From Rhytidiadelphus loreus (taxonomy: Eukaryota > Streptophyta > Bryopsida > Hypnales > Hylocomiaceae), in NCBI GenBank assembly GCA_947034895.1, contig OX344762.1, forward strand, positions 75,386,981 through 75,450,980: DNA of 64,000 bases. Direction: 5' to 3'. The notes beneath the pieces were generated by a model. The model searched no databases and had not been told where the DNA came from. It was given only the letters and a program-made list of their open reading frames with translations. Shown piece after piece: positions 12,861 through 24,479 of the stretch. How positions within the stretch are numbered: position 1 is the stretch's first letter; each line of letters starts with the position of its first letter. Made by a program: the position numbers and the translations under genes.

Positions 12861-14584
12861 TTTGTTTTCTCTTTTTTACTCACTACTTAAATAATGAAGT
12901 TTACAATGGAAATTACAATTCTAATTCACCACCTATACTATTTCCTATTACCTTGTATTTTTTTCTTTTCTTTTTCCCTTCTATTTTTTTTACTTTTATT
13001 TATTTATTTTGCAATGCCAAAGTATTGACTAAAATGACACTAATCTTCTTCCATTTGACTAAAATACCATTATCTTTGAATGTCAACTCCTAATTCAAAG
13101 AGTATTCTAATGGTTTCTTTAAAGTTAATGAATCTTTCCTCTTGGCTTTGATTATTCTTATTTCAAAGTCAATTCTCCCTAAAAATCTAATTTATGTTCT
13201 AATGTCAAATCTAATTTGTTGGATCTAAATTCTATCTCTCTATATATGACCTCATTTACTATGGCAATTGAGTTTGACTTTGCATTCTTATACTTCAATT
13301 CTGATTCCATCATGATCTTTCATTTTCACCATGCTAACTATTCTCTTGAGAGCTATGAGTTTCTGATTTTTTTTTTTTAGTTTGTTATGGTGAACATTAG
13401 TGATTCAATTGGTTGAGTATCTAAAAACACCAAACTCATGCTTCAATCTTGAGATAATAGTAGATTAGTTTAATAAATAAAAAGTAGTCACTTCTTAGTC
13501 AAGCTCATAGCAATTAGCTCCAAGTCAATTTACAGCATCCAAAGCTATGGCACCTAGTTCAATGCCTTGTCTAGTGACAAGCTCCCCCATAGGGTGTTGG
13601 AGTTGGCAAGGGTAGATTGGGGTACTTGAGGGCAGGTGTTTTAGGCTAGTGTTTGGGACTGGTGTTTGGAAACTAGTCTATTACACAAGTGCTTTGGATT
13701 GGTGTTCGGGACTAGTCTATTGGTGTTTGGGTATTCAAAATTAGGATCTAGGGTGTTTGGCCAATTTGGGGGTATTAATAACTCTAACTTTCTAAATACA
13801 ATGCTATTTTTGGATTTCCAAATTGTAATGAGCTTGGAGCTAAGTCCTATTTTTGCTAAATGATGTTTATAAGTTTTGTAACATTCAAGAGAACTTTGCT
13901 TGAAAATAGGAGTACATATAAGCCAAAGCTTTGCCATAGTAAAGAAGAACTAAAAATATAGGAATATAAAATTCAAGGCTTTGCCAAGGGTTGTGACAAC
14001 AAAGCGCAAACTATTGGTTAGACTTGGATACAAGGGGTAACAACCAACAAAACAAGGCTCCAAGGTTAAAAGTAATACAAAGCAATTAGACATGTTTTAA
14101 AATACTCCAAACTCCACAGATCAAAGCTTTAGGGGATTTCACAAATGAAAATTATTCCCACCAAGAAGCTCATATAAAACTCACAACACAACCAAAATGA
14201 TAATACTAGAGATTCCCAAGTAACAACATTGCCAAGATTTGGTTAGGATTCTCTTTAAGTGTTAAGTACAAAATGGTTAGTACAAAATAGTTAGTGCAAC
14301 AAAACAACATTTGATAACATCAAGAGAATACAAGGTTTGAAGGGACCTCAATGACTTTCAAAACAAGTTTCAAAAACAAAAACAATGGAACAAGAATTGC
14401 TCCAAAAACATTGAATAGACAAAATTTGACCGAAAGACCAAAAATCCATTACGAAATGAACCCAAGTGGTTCCACAATACAAAAGGGGAGTTTAGGGAAG
14501 AAAAGAGTCGGCCTTAAATATTTTCCCTTCAATTGTGTCGAGTCAACTTCTCCTCTCCCGCCCAATACAATAATTGAATTTAAT
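12861..14584. other. AT-rich intergenic DNA, no gene seen
   Basis: No supported gene. Around 13,600-13,760 a GTGTTTGGGACTGGTGTTTGG-like phrase recurs in short degenerate repeats. Confidence 0.5.
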
Positions 14585-15460
14585 CCCTAAATTCAAAGGA
14601 GATGGGAATATTCTCATTGTTCACACCGAATGGCTGCATTTGGCCATGGCTATGGCGAGCAGGGGGAGCGCAAGCAGCTGCTCGTTGTCGACGCGTACCA
14701 GGGAAAAACTTTGCAACTTGAAGTCTGCGAGGAGGTTCTTGCCGCAGTGACAAGTGAGAACCGAATTCGCTTGTGGAAGCTTGAGCAGAGTGAAGTGAAG
14801 CCTTCTGGACTTCCTTCAGGCCGGAAGGTACAGTCGTTTCCATGAACTTCATGAACGCGTTTTCGTGTTCCTGAGACATTCGATCGATTCTGATTGTGTG
14901 TGCGAGTGCTGTGAATTGATGAAAAGCTATTGAATCTGAATCAGGTGGATACAGTGAAAAAGATTCTTTCTGTACGATGTAATTGCGACGGGACCAAAAT
15001 AAGCTTCCTTGCAGAGAACGATGGAATTGGACCGAAGCTTTTTGTCTATGACGATTATTTGGACAAAATTCCTCTGTCACGAGTTTGGGAATAGCAAACC
15101 TGTTTCGCACTGCTGGGATGACGAGGACTGTAGGGTCCTTGCGTGTCAAGCAGTATGCTCAGAGGTATGCTGGTATGCTCATAGAAAAGCTCACGAGAAG
15201 CTCAGATAAGAGTCACGAGATGCATTTCTGAATGTACGTGGAGTGGTTTCATTTTTCCGAGTGCATGTTTTAGATAAATCCTTATTTGCATACATTTTCT
15301 TTTCTCTCCAAATCATAGTAAGGTTTAATGGAAAGAACTAAGCAAGCAATGTATGTACTTTCTCCGTGACATCGGACTCCCAGCAGGGCATATTCGAATA
15401 TGAGAAAGTATGTGCAATGTGCTATAAGAATTCCTGTAAATATCTGAATTGATTTTTTAT
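14585..15460 (+). pseudogene. IFT140 fragment (duplicated, broken)
   Basis: This block is highly similar to 26,435-27,345 and covers three exons of the IFT140 gene found there. The first exon ends at the same splice donor (14,827-14,829). The second (from 14,945) has one extra A in the ACAAAA run near 15,067, which shifts the frame. The third has lost about 55 bases, including its splice acceptor and first codons (junction near 15,345). Homology ends at about 15,460, just before the last exon of the downstream OMT, so this is the truncated tail of a tandem duplication. It cannot encode a working IFT140. Confidence 0.88.
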
Positions 15461-15831
15461 TTTTGATCATCTCACCTCAATAAACCTGTGCTAGCAGATT
15501 GTTATCTGGTATAAAAACACCAGAACCACACATCTCTTTTATTTTAGTAGGCAATTCAAAGAGTCACAAGTCAAAGAGTCACAAGGCAGATGATGGAATT
15601 ATTCGAAGTAAACCGAAATGAAAGATTTGTTCAAATCAATTGCTAGACTTTCCAGATCTTCAGTCACAAAATTTTCCTATTTGTTTCCAAATCCAATCCT
15701 ATGCAATTGAAAGTGCAGAATCATAGCTCAAAATTCTATTCCATTCATATTGCTATGCCCCAATCAGCTCCATTCATGGAGATTTACTTTCTATCACTGC
15801 CACCCAGGCTATGGTAATCAAGTTTATCATT

Positions 15832-18448
15832 TTACGCTTTCTGAAACTCAGTGACAGCAATGAAGTCTACTTTGCAGACCACCTTGACTTGTTTGAATCC
15901 TGCAGCCAAGCCCAGCTTGCGACAATCGCTCTCCGTTCGTTCTCGGGCACCCGAGTCATTGAATGCCAACATGTGGATGTCAAACTGTAAAGTCATGGCA
16001 TCAGCTCCTTCAAAGTTGATAATTTCGGGTAACATGTTGTCCAGTGCTATGACTTTGCCGTGCGCTGGCAATGCCTGGTAACAGTTTTTCAAGATCTTGA
16101 GGCAGCTCTCATCGTCCCAGTCGTGCAATATGTACTGCAGACAAGTCCAAGTTGAGGCACATGCAGTTAGTGGCCATGGTGGCAATTGCAATACCTGGCA
16201 CTTGTATGGTCAAATGCAATAACTCAGCTTCAAAAATCTTTGACATTCAAGAGCTTCAAAGTCTTTGACATCCAAACACTCAAAGTCTTTGACATTCAAA
16301 CACTCAATGCTCTGATTTCCGTCCATTACATACTTTGAACCGTTTGGGGTCCTCTACGGTTCTGCATGCATTGGGGTGATAAGGAATCCATTGGAGTGCT
16401 CCCGGACATCAACTTGTTTCAACGTAAGGTTTAGGGTTCAGGGTACACCCGAAACCACCAAACTATAGAAAATGGGCTCTATGTATCAGAATCCAACTTT
16501 TAGGGATACCAATACTTTGGTACACAACAATTGCACCTAGTGTTGGTATTGGGTTTACTTTTCGTTATGAAAATTACTTTGACTTCTTAGGCACACAAAG
16601 CTGGGGAGAGCTATAATACTTGGTCATTCAGGGCAATGAGCATACTACCGGGGCATTCAGGAACTTACATTCATTTAATCGACGAACTTCATTGGAATTT
16701 GCGCACTTTTAACTGCCCACTGGAAACCTCAAATTATACCAATCCTAATTGTTTTTAGAGCTCTCAGCTCTTGAAAATCCAGATACATCAATTTTGGTAA
16801 ATTGACACCATTTACCGTCGAAATTGTGACATTCAATTGCAAAGAGATCTGAAATCTAGGTCTGATACAGATTATTGTTTCAGGACTTCGGCTTGAAAAG
16901 TGTCAATGTTGTGAGTTTTTACCCATAATACGACATTGACATTCCTAGCTTTCCAAATCTTTGGACACTTGAACATCTCAGATTTGACTTCTTTGAATCA
17001 CGCCATTTTTCCTAATGTGACCGTTTCATCACAGGGCTTAACTCCGTTGAACGTTATGGTCACAGCCTTCTCCTTCTCAACCAAAGAAACGTAGACTGGT
17101 GAGCATAGCATTATAATGTAGTTCCCTGTCTTTCAAAAATAAGGGGTTGGAGAATAGACCTTCATGAAGATGGCGTCACCGCTGTTAGGAACGGACTCGA
17201 ACATGTCCCCAGCCACGTGCTCCACTCCTGCCAGCAATCCAATTCTCATTTCAAATCTATTGCCAATATAAGAAATTTAATATTAACTTCAATCTCCGCT
17301 TCGTTGCGTGTTCGGTTTCAGATGCTATGCAAGGAAATGAAATGATTGGTAGGTTGAGATGCACTGACAGAACATTGAATGTGAAAGTATTCCTTGAAAA
17401 CAAATTATCCAAGAATTCGCACTCAAAAAAATCTAGAAGTTGACTGATCATGAGCTTCTTATTCTCAGCAATGGAACCATCTTTCTGTTTAATTCAAATG
17501 TTTATGAACAGTGCAAAGATGATTAGTTTGGAAAGACTGAACCATGAACGTGAACCATGGACACAAAAGCATCGAAGATCTCACACTCCATCAGGTTGTG
17601 AAAATCCTGAAATTGATCATAAGCTAGCTTCTTACTCTCAGAAAATGGAACCATGCATCAGTCTTTTAGTTTCCAAAACGAGATAAGTTTAAGATGAGTT
17701 TCATACTCGGCAACTCCGGGCACGCCTCGATCACATGCGCCTGGTCGAAGTTCACTCCGCGGACATGAGGATACCGCTGCGTAATCAACCTGAGCGACGA
17801 CGCAAATCCCCCTCCCACATCCACCAAAACCTTCACATCTTCAAATCCCTTGTACGCATCCAACACAGCCCTCATGTACACGTTCGAATGCCCCGCCATA
17901 GCCAAATTGAACACCCCGTCGAACTCCGCATTCCGCCTCCCAAACTCCCACGCATTCATCCCCTCATGCGCCCTCCCGAACGGCTGCACGGAGTCGTCCA
18001 CAACGGATTCATGCAACCGCTCCCAACATCGCAAGAATCCGTCGTTCTGGTACAGCAGCAGGTAGTGGACGAAGGAGCCCTTTTCCTTGTCGTCAATGAG
18101 GAACCTGGCGATGGGTTCCAGGGCGTAACGACGCTCTGTGATGGCTCCCGTGTTGCCCGTGACGATTTCGCGTAGGATTTTCTTGCCGCTTATCATGCGT
18201 AGGAGACGGGACAAGTAAGTGATGTTGATGGACTTTCCTGGGAGAGCTAGAGCTGCGATTTCGCCTGGGGTGAGCTCTGCGTTGGGACCGGCTTTCGAAA
18301 GCGCTTCGAAGACGTTTAGACGCGCGAGTGCGGCGACGGCGCCAGGGATGCAGGAGAGCGTCACGAGCTCCATCGCGGCGACTCTGACGGGGTCTAGGAT
18401 GGTTAGAATTGCCGGATCGGCCACATTGGTGATCTGGTCGCCGTCCAT
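15832..18448 (-). CDS. Class II O-methyltransferase, SAM-dependent (three exons)
   Basis: Exons on the minus strand are 18,448-17,707, 17,227-17,160 and 16,134-15,832; GT-AG sites and reading phases agree and give 370 residues, the usual size for plant COMT-like enzymes. Residues 1-120 form the dimerisation domain. LVDVGGG (about 208-214) is the SAM-binding motif I and NFDQAHVI follows. Exon 2 gives VEHVAGDMFESV. Exon 3 starts YILHDWDDE, whose His 274 is the family's catalytic base. Such enzymes methylate hydroxyls of phenolic compounds in the cytosol; the exact substrate cannot be read from sequence. The start at 18,448 is supported by an upstream in-frame TAA. The second intron is about 1 kb and contains a short tandem CAAAGTCTTTGACATTCAAA array (about 16,237-16,312). 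It is transcribed away from IFT140. Confidence 0.9.
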
Positions 18449-18972
18449 GTTCAATTCTTCGCACAATTTCAGAAATTACAGACTTCTCTCCCCTGGCCGA
18501 AACCCTACACACCCCGAGATCAATTACCACTGTTGTATTGCGCAATGCGACGACTATCAAGTGCAAATCAACTGGAGCTGTTCCAGTGCGACTGAGATTC
18601 TGTAACCCCCAAGTTCGAATTCGGCAATCTGTTGAATCTGGTCACTTTTGTGGAATCGTGTTGTGATCGTGAGTCTAGCTTACGTCAGTGAGATGAGAAT
18701 GAAGCAAGGCGAGAGGCAGTAATTAATGAATTGAGAGCAGCAAATTGAGATCACTTGCCTAAATAGGTACCTGCTAACGCGGAGTCAAACATACGCTCGT
18801 GAGCACCAACTGTCCTTGGTGATAAGTTTGTCTGTTGGGGAGTGCGCAAGCAGAGTTAACCGCCAACAACCAAGATCAGATCCGCCTCAACCAAGCAGTT
18901 TGCTACGGCACACACTGACCCACTTCAGGAAATTGCGAATGCAAGCCACTCCATCAGCAGGCCCACTCAATA

Positions 18973-19391
18973 GGGGTAGTCACGCCTTTTTCACTTGGCA
19001 CTTGGAGAATGGAGAATGAGAAGTTGGGGAGGGTTTGGAGGAGCCAATGGGAAGCCGCGGTGGGTGAAGAAGGTGTGACACCCCTAAAGATGTGTTGAGA
19101 GTGCAGAATGAAAAAAGTGAAGAATCCATTTACCTAAATTTAAGATTAGATGTAAGGTTGGAGGGAAGTTAGCAACAACAAAGGTAAAAGTGGTATGGAA
19201 AGATAAAAGTGTAGGGCACAAAGGAATATACTTAGTTGGATATATCTTCTGCACTCCCAATCTTCACCTCCGAAAGTGAAGACTAAGAGTGCGGAAGATA
19301 TATCCAACTAACCAACATGAAGCCAACCCCAAGCCGCCAGATTTCCATTCTCCATTCTCTGAGTGCCAAGTGAAGAAGGTGTGACTACCCC
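18973..19391. repeat. Foldback element with TA flanks
   Basis: The left arm starts GGGGTAGTCACGCC and the right arm ends with its complement GGTGTGACTACCCC; the arms match imperfectly for about 45 bases, and TA lies on both outer sides. A second nested inverted pair, GTTGGATATATCTTC, sits near 19,235 and 19,285. It lies upstream of the intact OMT. It is non-coding and of uncertain family. Confidence 0.65.
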
Positions 19392-19399
19392 TAATATTG

Positions 19400-21070
19400 T
19401 ATGGCAAATTTTCACCAGAATCTTATCAAATTCTATTACCGAATCCCTTACCCCTACAAATAATGATTGAGAAATTGGGGGATGCAACCTTATGAATCCT
19501 ACTCAAAAATAATAAGTTCGAAACTAAAAGTGAATTACAAACTAAAAGTTGTAGTTTTGTCATGGTAGTAGAATTGTTTACATGAAATAAATGTATAGTG
19601 TCATACCCACATACTTTACCTCTCATTGGGGTTTATACTAATTTATTGATGGAAGAGGAGAATTGGGTGCATCTTGCATCTCAGGTTTTGTATAGCATGC
19701 CAATTATTTAGTACCTTATTATAAACAATTGCTACTCTATCATCATGTATACTTCCTACAAATGAAAATAAACAAATACTCACTATGAATGAAAATTCAC
19801 AAACAATGAACGTAGAGTACACCTCTATAGTACCATGCTCTAACTACAATACTTTGTTTTTGTAGAACGTACTGGTAGCTCTACCGGTAGTGATATTTCT
19901 CTATGAAAATCTAGGTACTTTACCTAAGAGCATATATTAGCAAGCTTCAAAATGGGAATGCCAGACATCGAGTGTCATGTATGAAAAAAAAGATTGGCCT
20001 TGCTTGATTAATTACCAACTCCCCACCAATACATGTTACAAAAGCAAGAAAAAGTCAGATGCTCCCACTTTCCAAGGTGGAGGAATAATGAACCATTCTG
20101 GTGTTTGGAAATTTGTTGTTCATTCTATAGAAGCTATTAAAGTGTTGAACATGTATGAGAGACACTAAGAGTTCTTTTTTGTAACAACATTGCCTGCTCT
20201 TTTGCCTACCTAGCCTCCACTTCGAGATGTCATTGAAATCCAAGTTTTGCCATTTTACCATATCACAAGTCAAAACTTAAAGATATTGCAGGTTCAAGTA
20301 TTTGGCTCAAATTGTGGTGAAGCTTGCATTGAATATTAATAGAGGTTGCAACCGGTGGGGCGCAAATAACTCCCTAAGTAAGCCAAACCATTTGCATAGG
20401 TAGTATAATGCACCCTGGTGGAGATGCTCTAGGACCATTCACCTCAAATTAATAGACTATGTATGACACATTGACTCTTCTAAGGTTCATTATTTCTCTA
20501 ATGTCAATCCTTGGAGGACTAAAGCACATTCCTAGCATAAATTGTCATAATTGTCACTTTTAAAGTCAATGAGAGAAAATTGAATAAAATGAAAAAATCA
20601 AAGTTTAATGGTAAAAATTTGCACTAGACTACTATAGTAATGCCAAGAGTAATGCATATACGGAAAAAAAATTCAAAATCTTTAACCAAGTAGATTGAAA
20701 GATTAATAGATTATAGTGTTTGAAGTTAAAAGAAGAAGTGTTTTCTAACCTTGCCCAACTAGGTCAACAAATTTTAAGTCCTACTAGAGTGAGATTTTGT
20801 ATTACACATGGATTTTTTTCGTAATTGCATTGTATATCATATGAATTACATACTTACCAAATTTTCGAGGTAGAATAATAATTTTGTACATGCTAACTGA
20901 AATTGCAGGATTCAAATCCGGGTCATTTTGCTATAGTCTCATTGACCTCTTGCAAGTATATACAAATGGAATGGAATGACCACTCATAGAAAAAAAAAAC
21001 TATTGAATATAAGGTATATTGCTTTGCAAGATATGTGGAAGGGATGTAACCAAGGCTTTGGGGGGGGGCT
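19400..21070. other. Intergenic, no gene seen
   Basis: No open frame that I can support. CTGGTGGAGATGCTCTAG at about 20,413 resembles one end of the Harbinger MITEs at 2,912-3,430, but its partner end is not convincing. Confidence 0.4.
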
Positions 21071-21912
21071 TTATAGTGCTAGATTGCACCAAAAAATAAT
21101 AATTTGGCTAAAAAATGATGAAAACCATTGAACTTTTTTGCCTAGAAACTTCAAATTAAGAAAAAGATCTTGGATGAAATTGCCAAGTTGTGGATGAAAA
21201 AAAATTGATTATGGATATGTAATACATGCTAATGTGATATTTTCTATCCAATATGTGGATGAATGTTGAAATTCGGAGCACCATTATAACAGTTTATATC
21301 GCCACTTTAGCAATTCATAAATTTTTTTAAAAAAAACCCTTGGATGATTGTAACTAGTAATTTCAAGAATTGTCGTTGACAAAGTAGAATGCCAATTTTG
21401 TTAAATTGGTAATATTCCGCGGGTAAATATCTTAACAAAGGTTTCATTTCAGACTACAAACTAAGAAATGTTTAGATTTTGGGTTCAAGCTACGCATCTT
21501 GACTTGCACCAAAGTTTGTAGTGGAATATTGCCAATGTTACAACCAAATTGACATTGCAACCATATGAGACATTTTTGTTCATTGTAGGAGTCCCATTTT
21601 CAATGATGCAACAGGGACCCACCCTACCTCATCAAGACTTTTATTTTTATTTTTTATGAAACGCTAAAAGGGGCGATATAAAATGTTAATTATGGTGCTC
21701 CAAATTTCAACATTCATCCACATATTGGATAGAAAATACCACATTAGCATGTATTACATATCCATAATCAGTTTGTTTTCATCCACATTCTAGCAATTTC
21801 ATCCAAGGTCTTTTTCTTAATTTGAAGTTCTCTGGCAAAAAAATTCATCATTTTTCATCATTTTTTAGCCAAATTATTATTATTTTTTTCTGGTGCAATC
21901 TTTGCACTATAA
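21071..21912. repeat. Large inverted-repeat element
   Basis: The left end starts TTATAGTGC and the right end finishes GCACTATAA. The arms (about 21,071-21,325 and 21,660-21,912) are imperfect reverse complements for about 250 bases each, sharing ATTGCACCA, CATATTGGAT, TGCTAATGTG and GGAGCACCAT words. The spacer of about 330 bases is non-coding. It looks like a foldback/MITE-type DNA transposon. Confidence 0.75.
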
Positions 21913-22058
21913 AACAAAAAAGAAAAACTGTACCTTATTGGTAAACAATATTATGCGACATTGAATCATACTGGCCAGTGCAGAGTGTTGAGGAGAGAGT
22001 GTGGCGGATGTCACAAGGAAATACAAGCATCGCCTCCAATTAAGTTAATCATAGACTG

Positions 22059-22478
22059 CCAACATTTTGGTGGAAATATTTTACCATATTTTATTTTGTG
22101 GAATAAAAACGAATCTTGAGGAATGAGCTACACCTTGTTTTCTTTAGAAATGATTGAATATTTGACATAAGAATATTTGTTACACTTTTGGTATTGGTCC
22201 AAGTTGTTAACTTTTCCAACTATTTTTTTTTCATAATAGATATATAGAACATTGGCAAAACGCCAACATTTTGGTGGAAATATTTTTCCATATTTTTTGT
22301 ATGCATTGGAATAAAAACAGATCTTGAAGAATGAGCTACATCTTATTTTTTTTAGAAATGATTGAATATTTGTCACAAGAATATTTGTTGATCTTGCTCT
22401 ACACTTTTGGTATTGGTCCAAGTTGGTAACTTTTCAACTACTTTTCTTTTTCATTTTATAAATAGTACATTGGCAAAA
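22059..22478. repeat. Two-copy tandem repeat, about 210 bp unit
   Basis: The block from GCCAACATTTTGGTGG through TTGGTATTGGTCCAAGTTG to ACATTGGCAAAA occurs twice in direct orientation, starting near 22,057 and 22,261, with about 10% differences. No gene. Confidence 0.8.
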
Positions 22479-22645
22479 TTAATGATGGAGGTTCCATTTG
22501 CTATTGCACTTTAAGGTAGTTTGCTCTAAAAGTGCCCATGCTCTAAAAGCGATCATGACACATCGATATATTATGCGTTCTTCAATGTACTAACAATGTA
22601 CATTTAAGGAAATGATCACTTTTAGTGCCCCTTGCATTTCAACTT

Positions 22646-22760
22646 CAAAAAATATTAACTAATTCCTTGAAGGTCCAAAAAATATGAAACAACTTGGATT
22701 AGATGCTAATTCCGTTTCTCTTCCTGCAAAAATTTATTGAAAATTATTTTAAGGAATTAA
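22646..22760. repeat. Dispersed repeat, copy 2
   Basis: It matches 1-120 in direct orientation. Nearby, at 22,930-22,950, is a short (CA)n run. Confidence 0.6.
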
Positions 22761-24479
22761 TATTCACCAAAAAGTCAATCAACTCTTAAATGGTCGCTTT
22801 AAGAGCAGACTACTGTAGGAGACTTCAAATAGGTTGGAACTTGGAAAATAACCCCTTAAGGTTAAAGATGCCCTTTAAAATTTGTATGAAAACACAAAAC
22901 ACATTTATTCAACCCTAATTGTGTATATATTCACACACACACACACACCAAAAAAATTTGTTGACTTTAGATTTTGTAGTAATTTAGTGATTTTTCCTTT
23001 TGAAAAAGAAAAAATATATTGTTGACCATTCCCAAAGTCTCGAGGCCTTTTTTATTATTGAAAAACACTCAAAACTACCATTTCTATTGCAAAGAGCATT
23101 AATGTTTGAATTTTTATTTTTTTCATATTTAACCATAGGATCTTGCACTAGGGAATTATAAAAATGTGCAGAAGAAAAATAAAAAACTTTGACCATGTAG
23201 ATTGCGAGATTTTTCCATTTGAAGTGAAGAAAACAACTTTTTTTGCACCTTGCTCCACTAGATTTTTTTGCTTTGAATCTTCTTAACTTAAAATTTTTGC
23301 ACTACTGATTTTGAATTTTCAAATTTTTTATGTTGAAGAAACAAGCTAAGAATTAGGAATATTCCCTTCTTTTTAAACACTCTTGACTTTCATTCTTAAA
23401 AAAATTGTTTTCTAGAAGTAGGTACAAGATAGAAGGAAAAACTAAAAGCTGATGTGATTTTCTATCTTCAAAAAATGTTTTAGAAAATTATGTCAAATTT
23501 GAGGTCACGCAAACCTACCCAAAATCCCAAGAGTCCTTTAAGAAACTTTGAGACTTTGAGTCCTAGGAGTTAAATCACTTTAATTTGTCTCACTCTTGAG
23601 CAAATCCTAGGCAAGCATGCCTTTACAAATGAAAGTGCTTAAATTTGACCATGAAATTCATGAAGAGATATTGACTTCCAAAGTTTGTTTTGGGAGTAAA
23701 CAAATAAATAACCTTTAATGGACTAGTCATGTCCACCTTTACTCAAACTTCATTAGTTTTTTTATTTTTATATTAAAAAAATATGCATTTCATAATTTGA
23801 TATTTTTTCATGTAGTAATCACATCTTAGACTTATCTTAATTTTTTCATAATTAAAAAATATATAATTTACATGATTTTCTTAAGTAGATTCTTTGTAAA
23901 AATAAAAAATAATTCCAAAAATTCTTAAATTTTATCATTGCCATGAAAAACAAAGATAATAGTGATAAACAACATGGTATAAATGGTATGCTTCTTGAAC
24001 ATAAATTAATAGAAATTCAATAGAGAAATTTTAAATTAGTATATTTTTAAACCTTCAAAAAAATTCTTCAAAGCAATTGTAGTTTAGGCAATTTTTGAAA
24101 ATTCAAAATGGAATAAAAAGTAGATTATGTGAACTACATTTTTTTAGTAAAACTTAACAACACATTTAAAATCAAGAAGTATGAGATGATTTAATGTTTG
24201 TCTCTGAAATTGTCTTTTGGGCTTGCAGTGTCTTTAACATGCTGAATAATAAAATTATCTACAAATCAAAATACAATATTGGTGAAACGAATACATGAGT
24301 ATACAAGAAGCACATGTTCAATGACCTTTTTCAATGACTTAGACTTCTACTTATGATTTAACCATGCTCAAGACCATACTTTCTTTTACCTTTCAAAATT
24401 TTAAGCTCATATCAACACCCTTGTTGATACATGTGGTGACAAAGCTTGGTAGCTTTTTAACTTCAAATCATGACGATCA

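Noticed and set aside
19922..20430. Possible Harbinger MITE
   Set aside because: Only the right end (TGGAGATGCTC) fits; the left end matches over about six bases.
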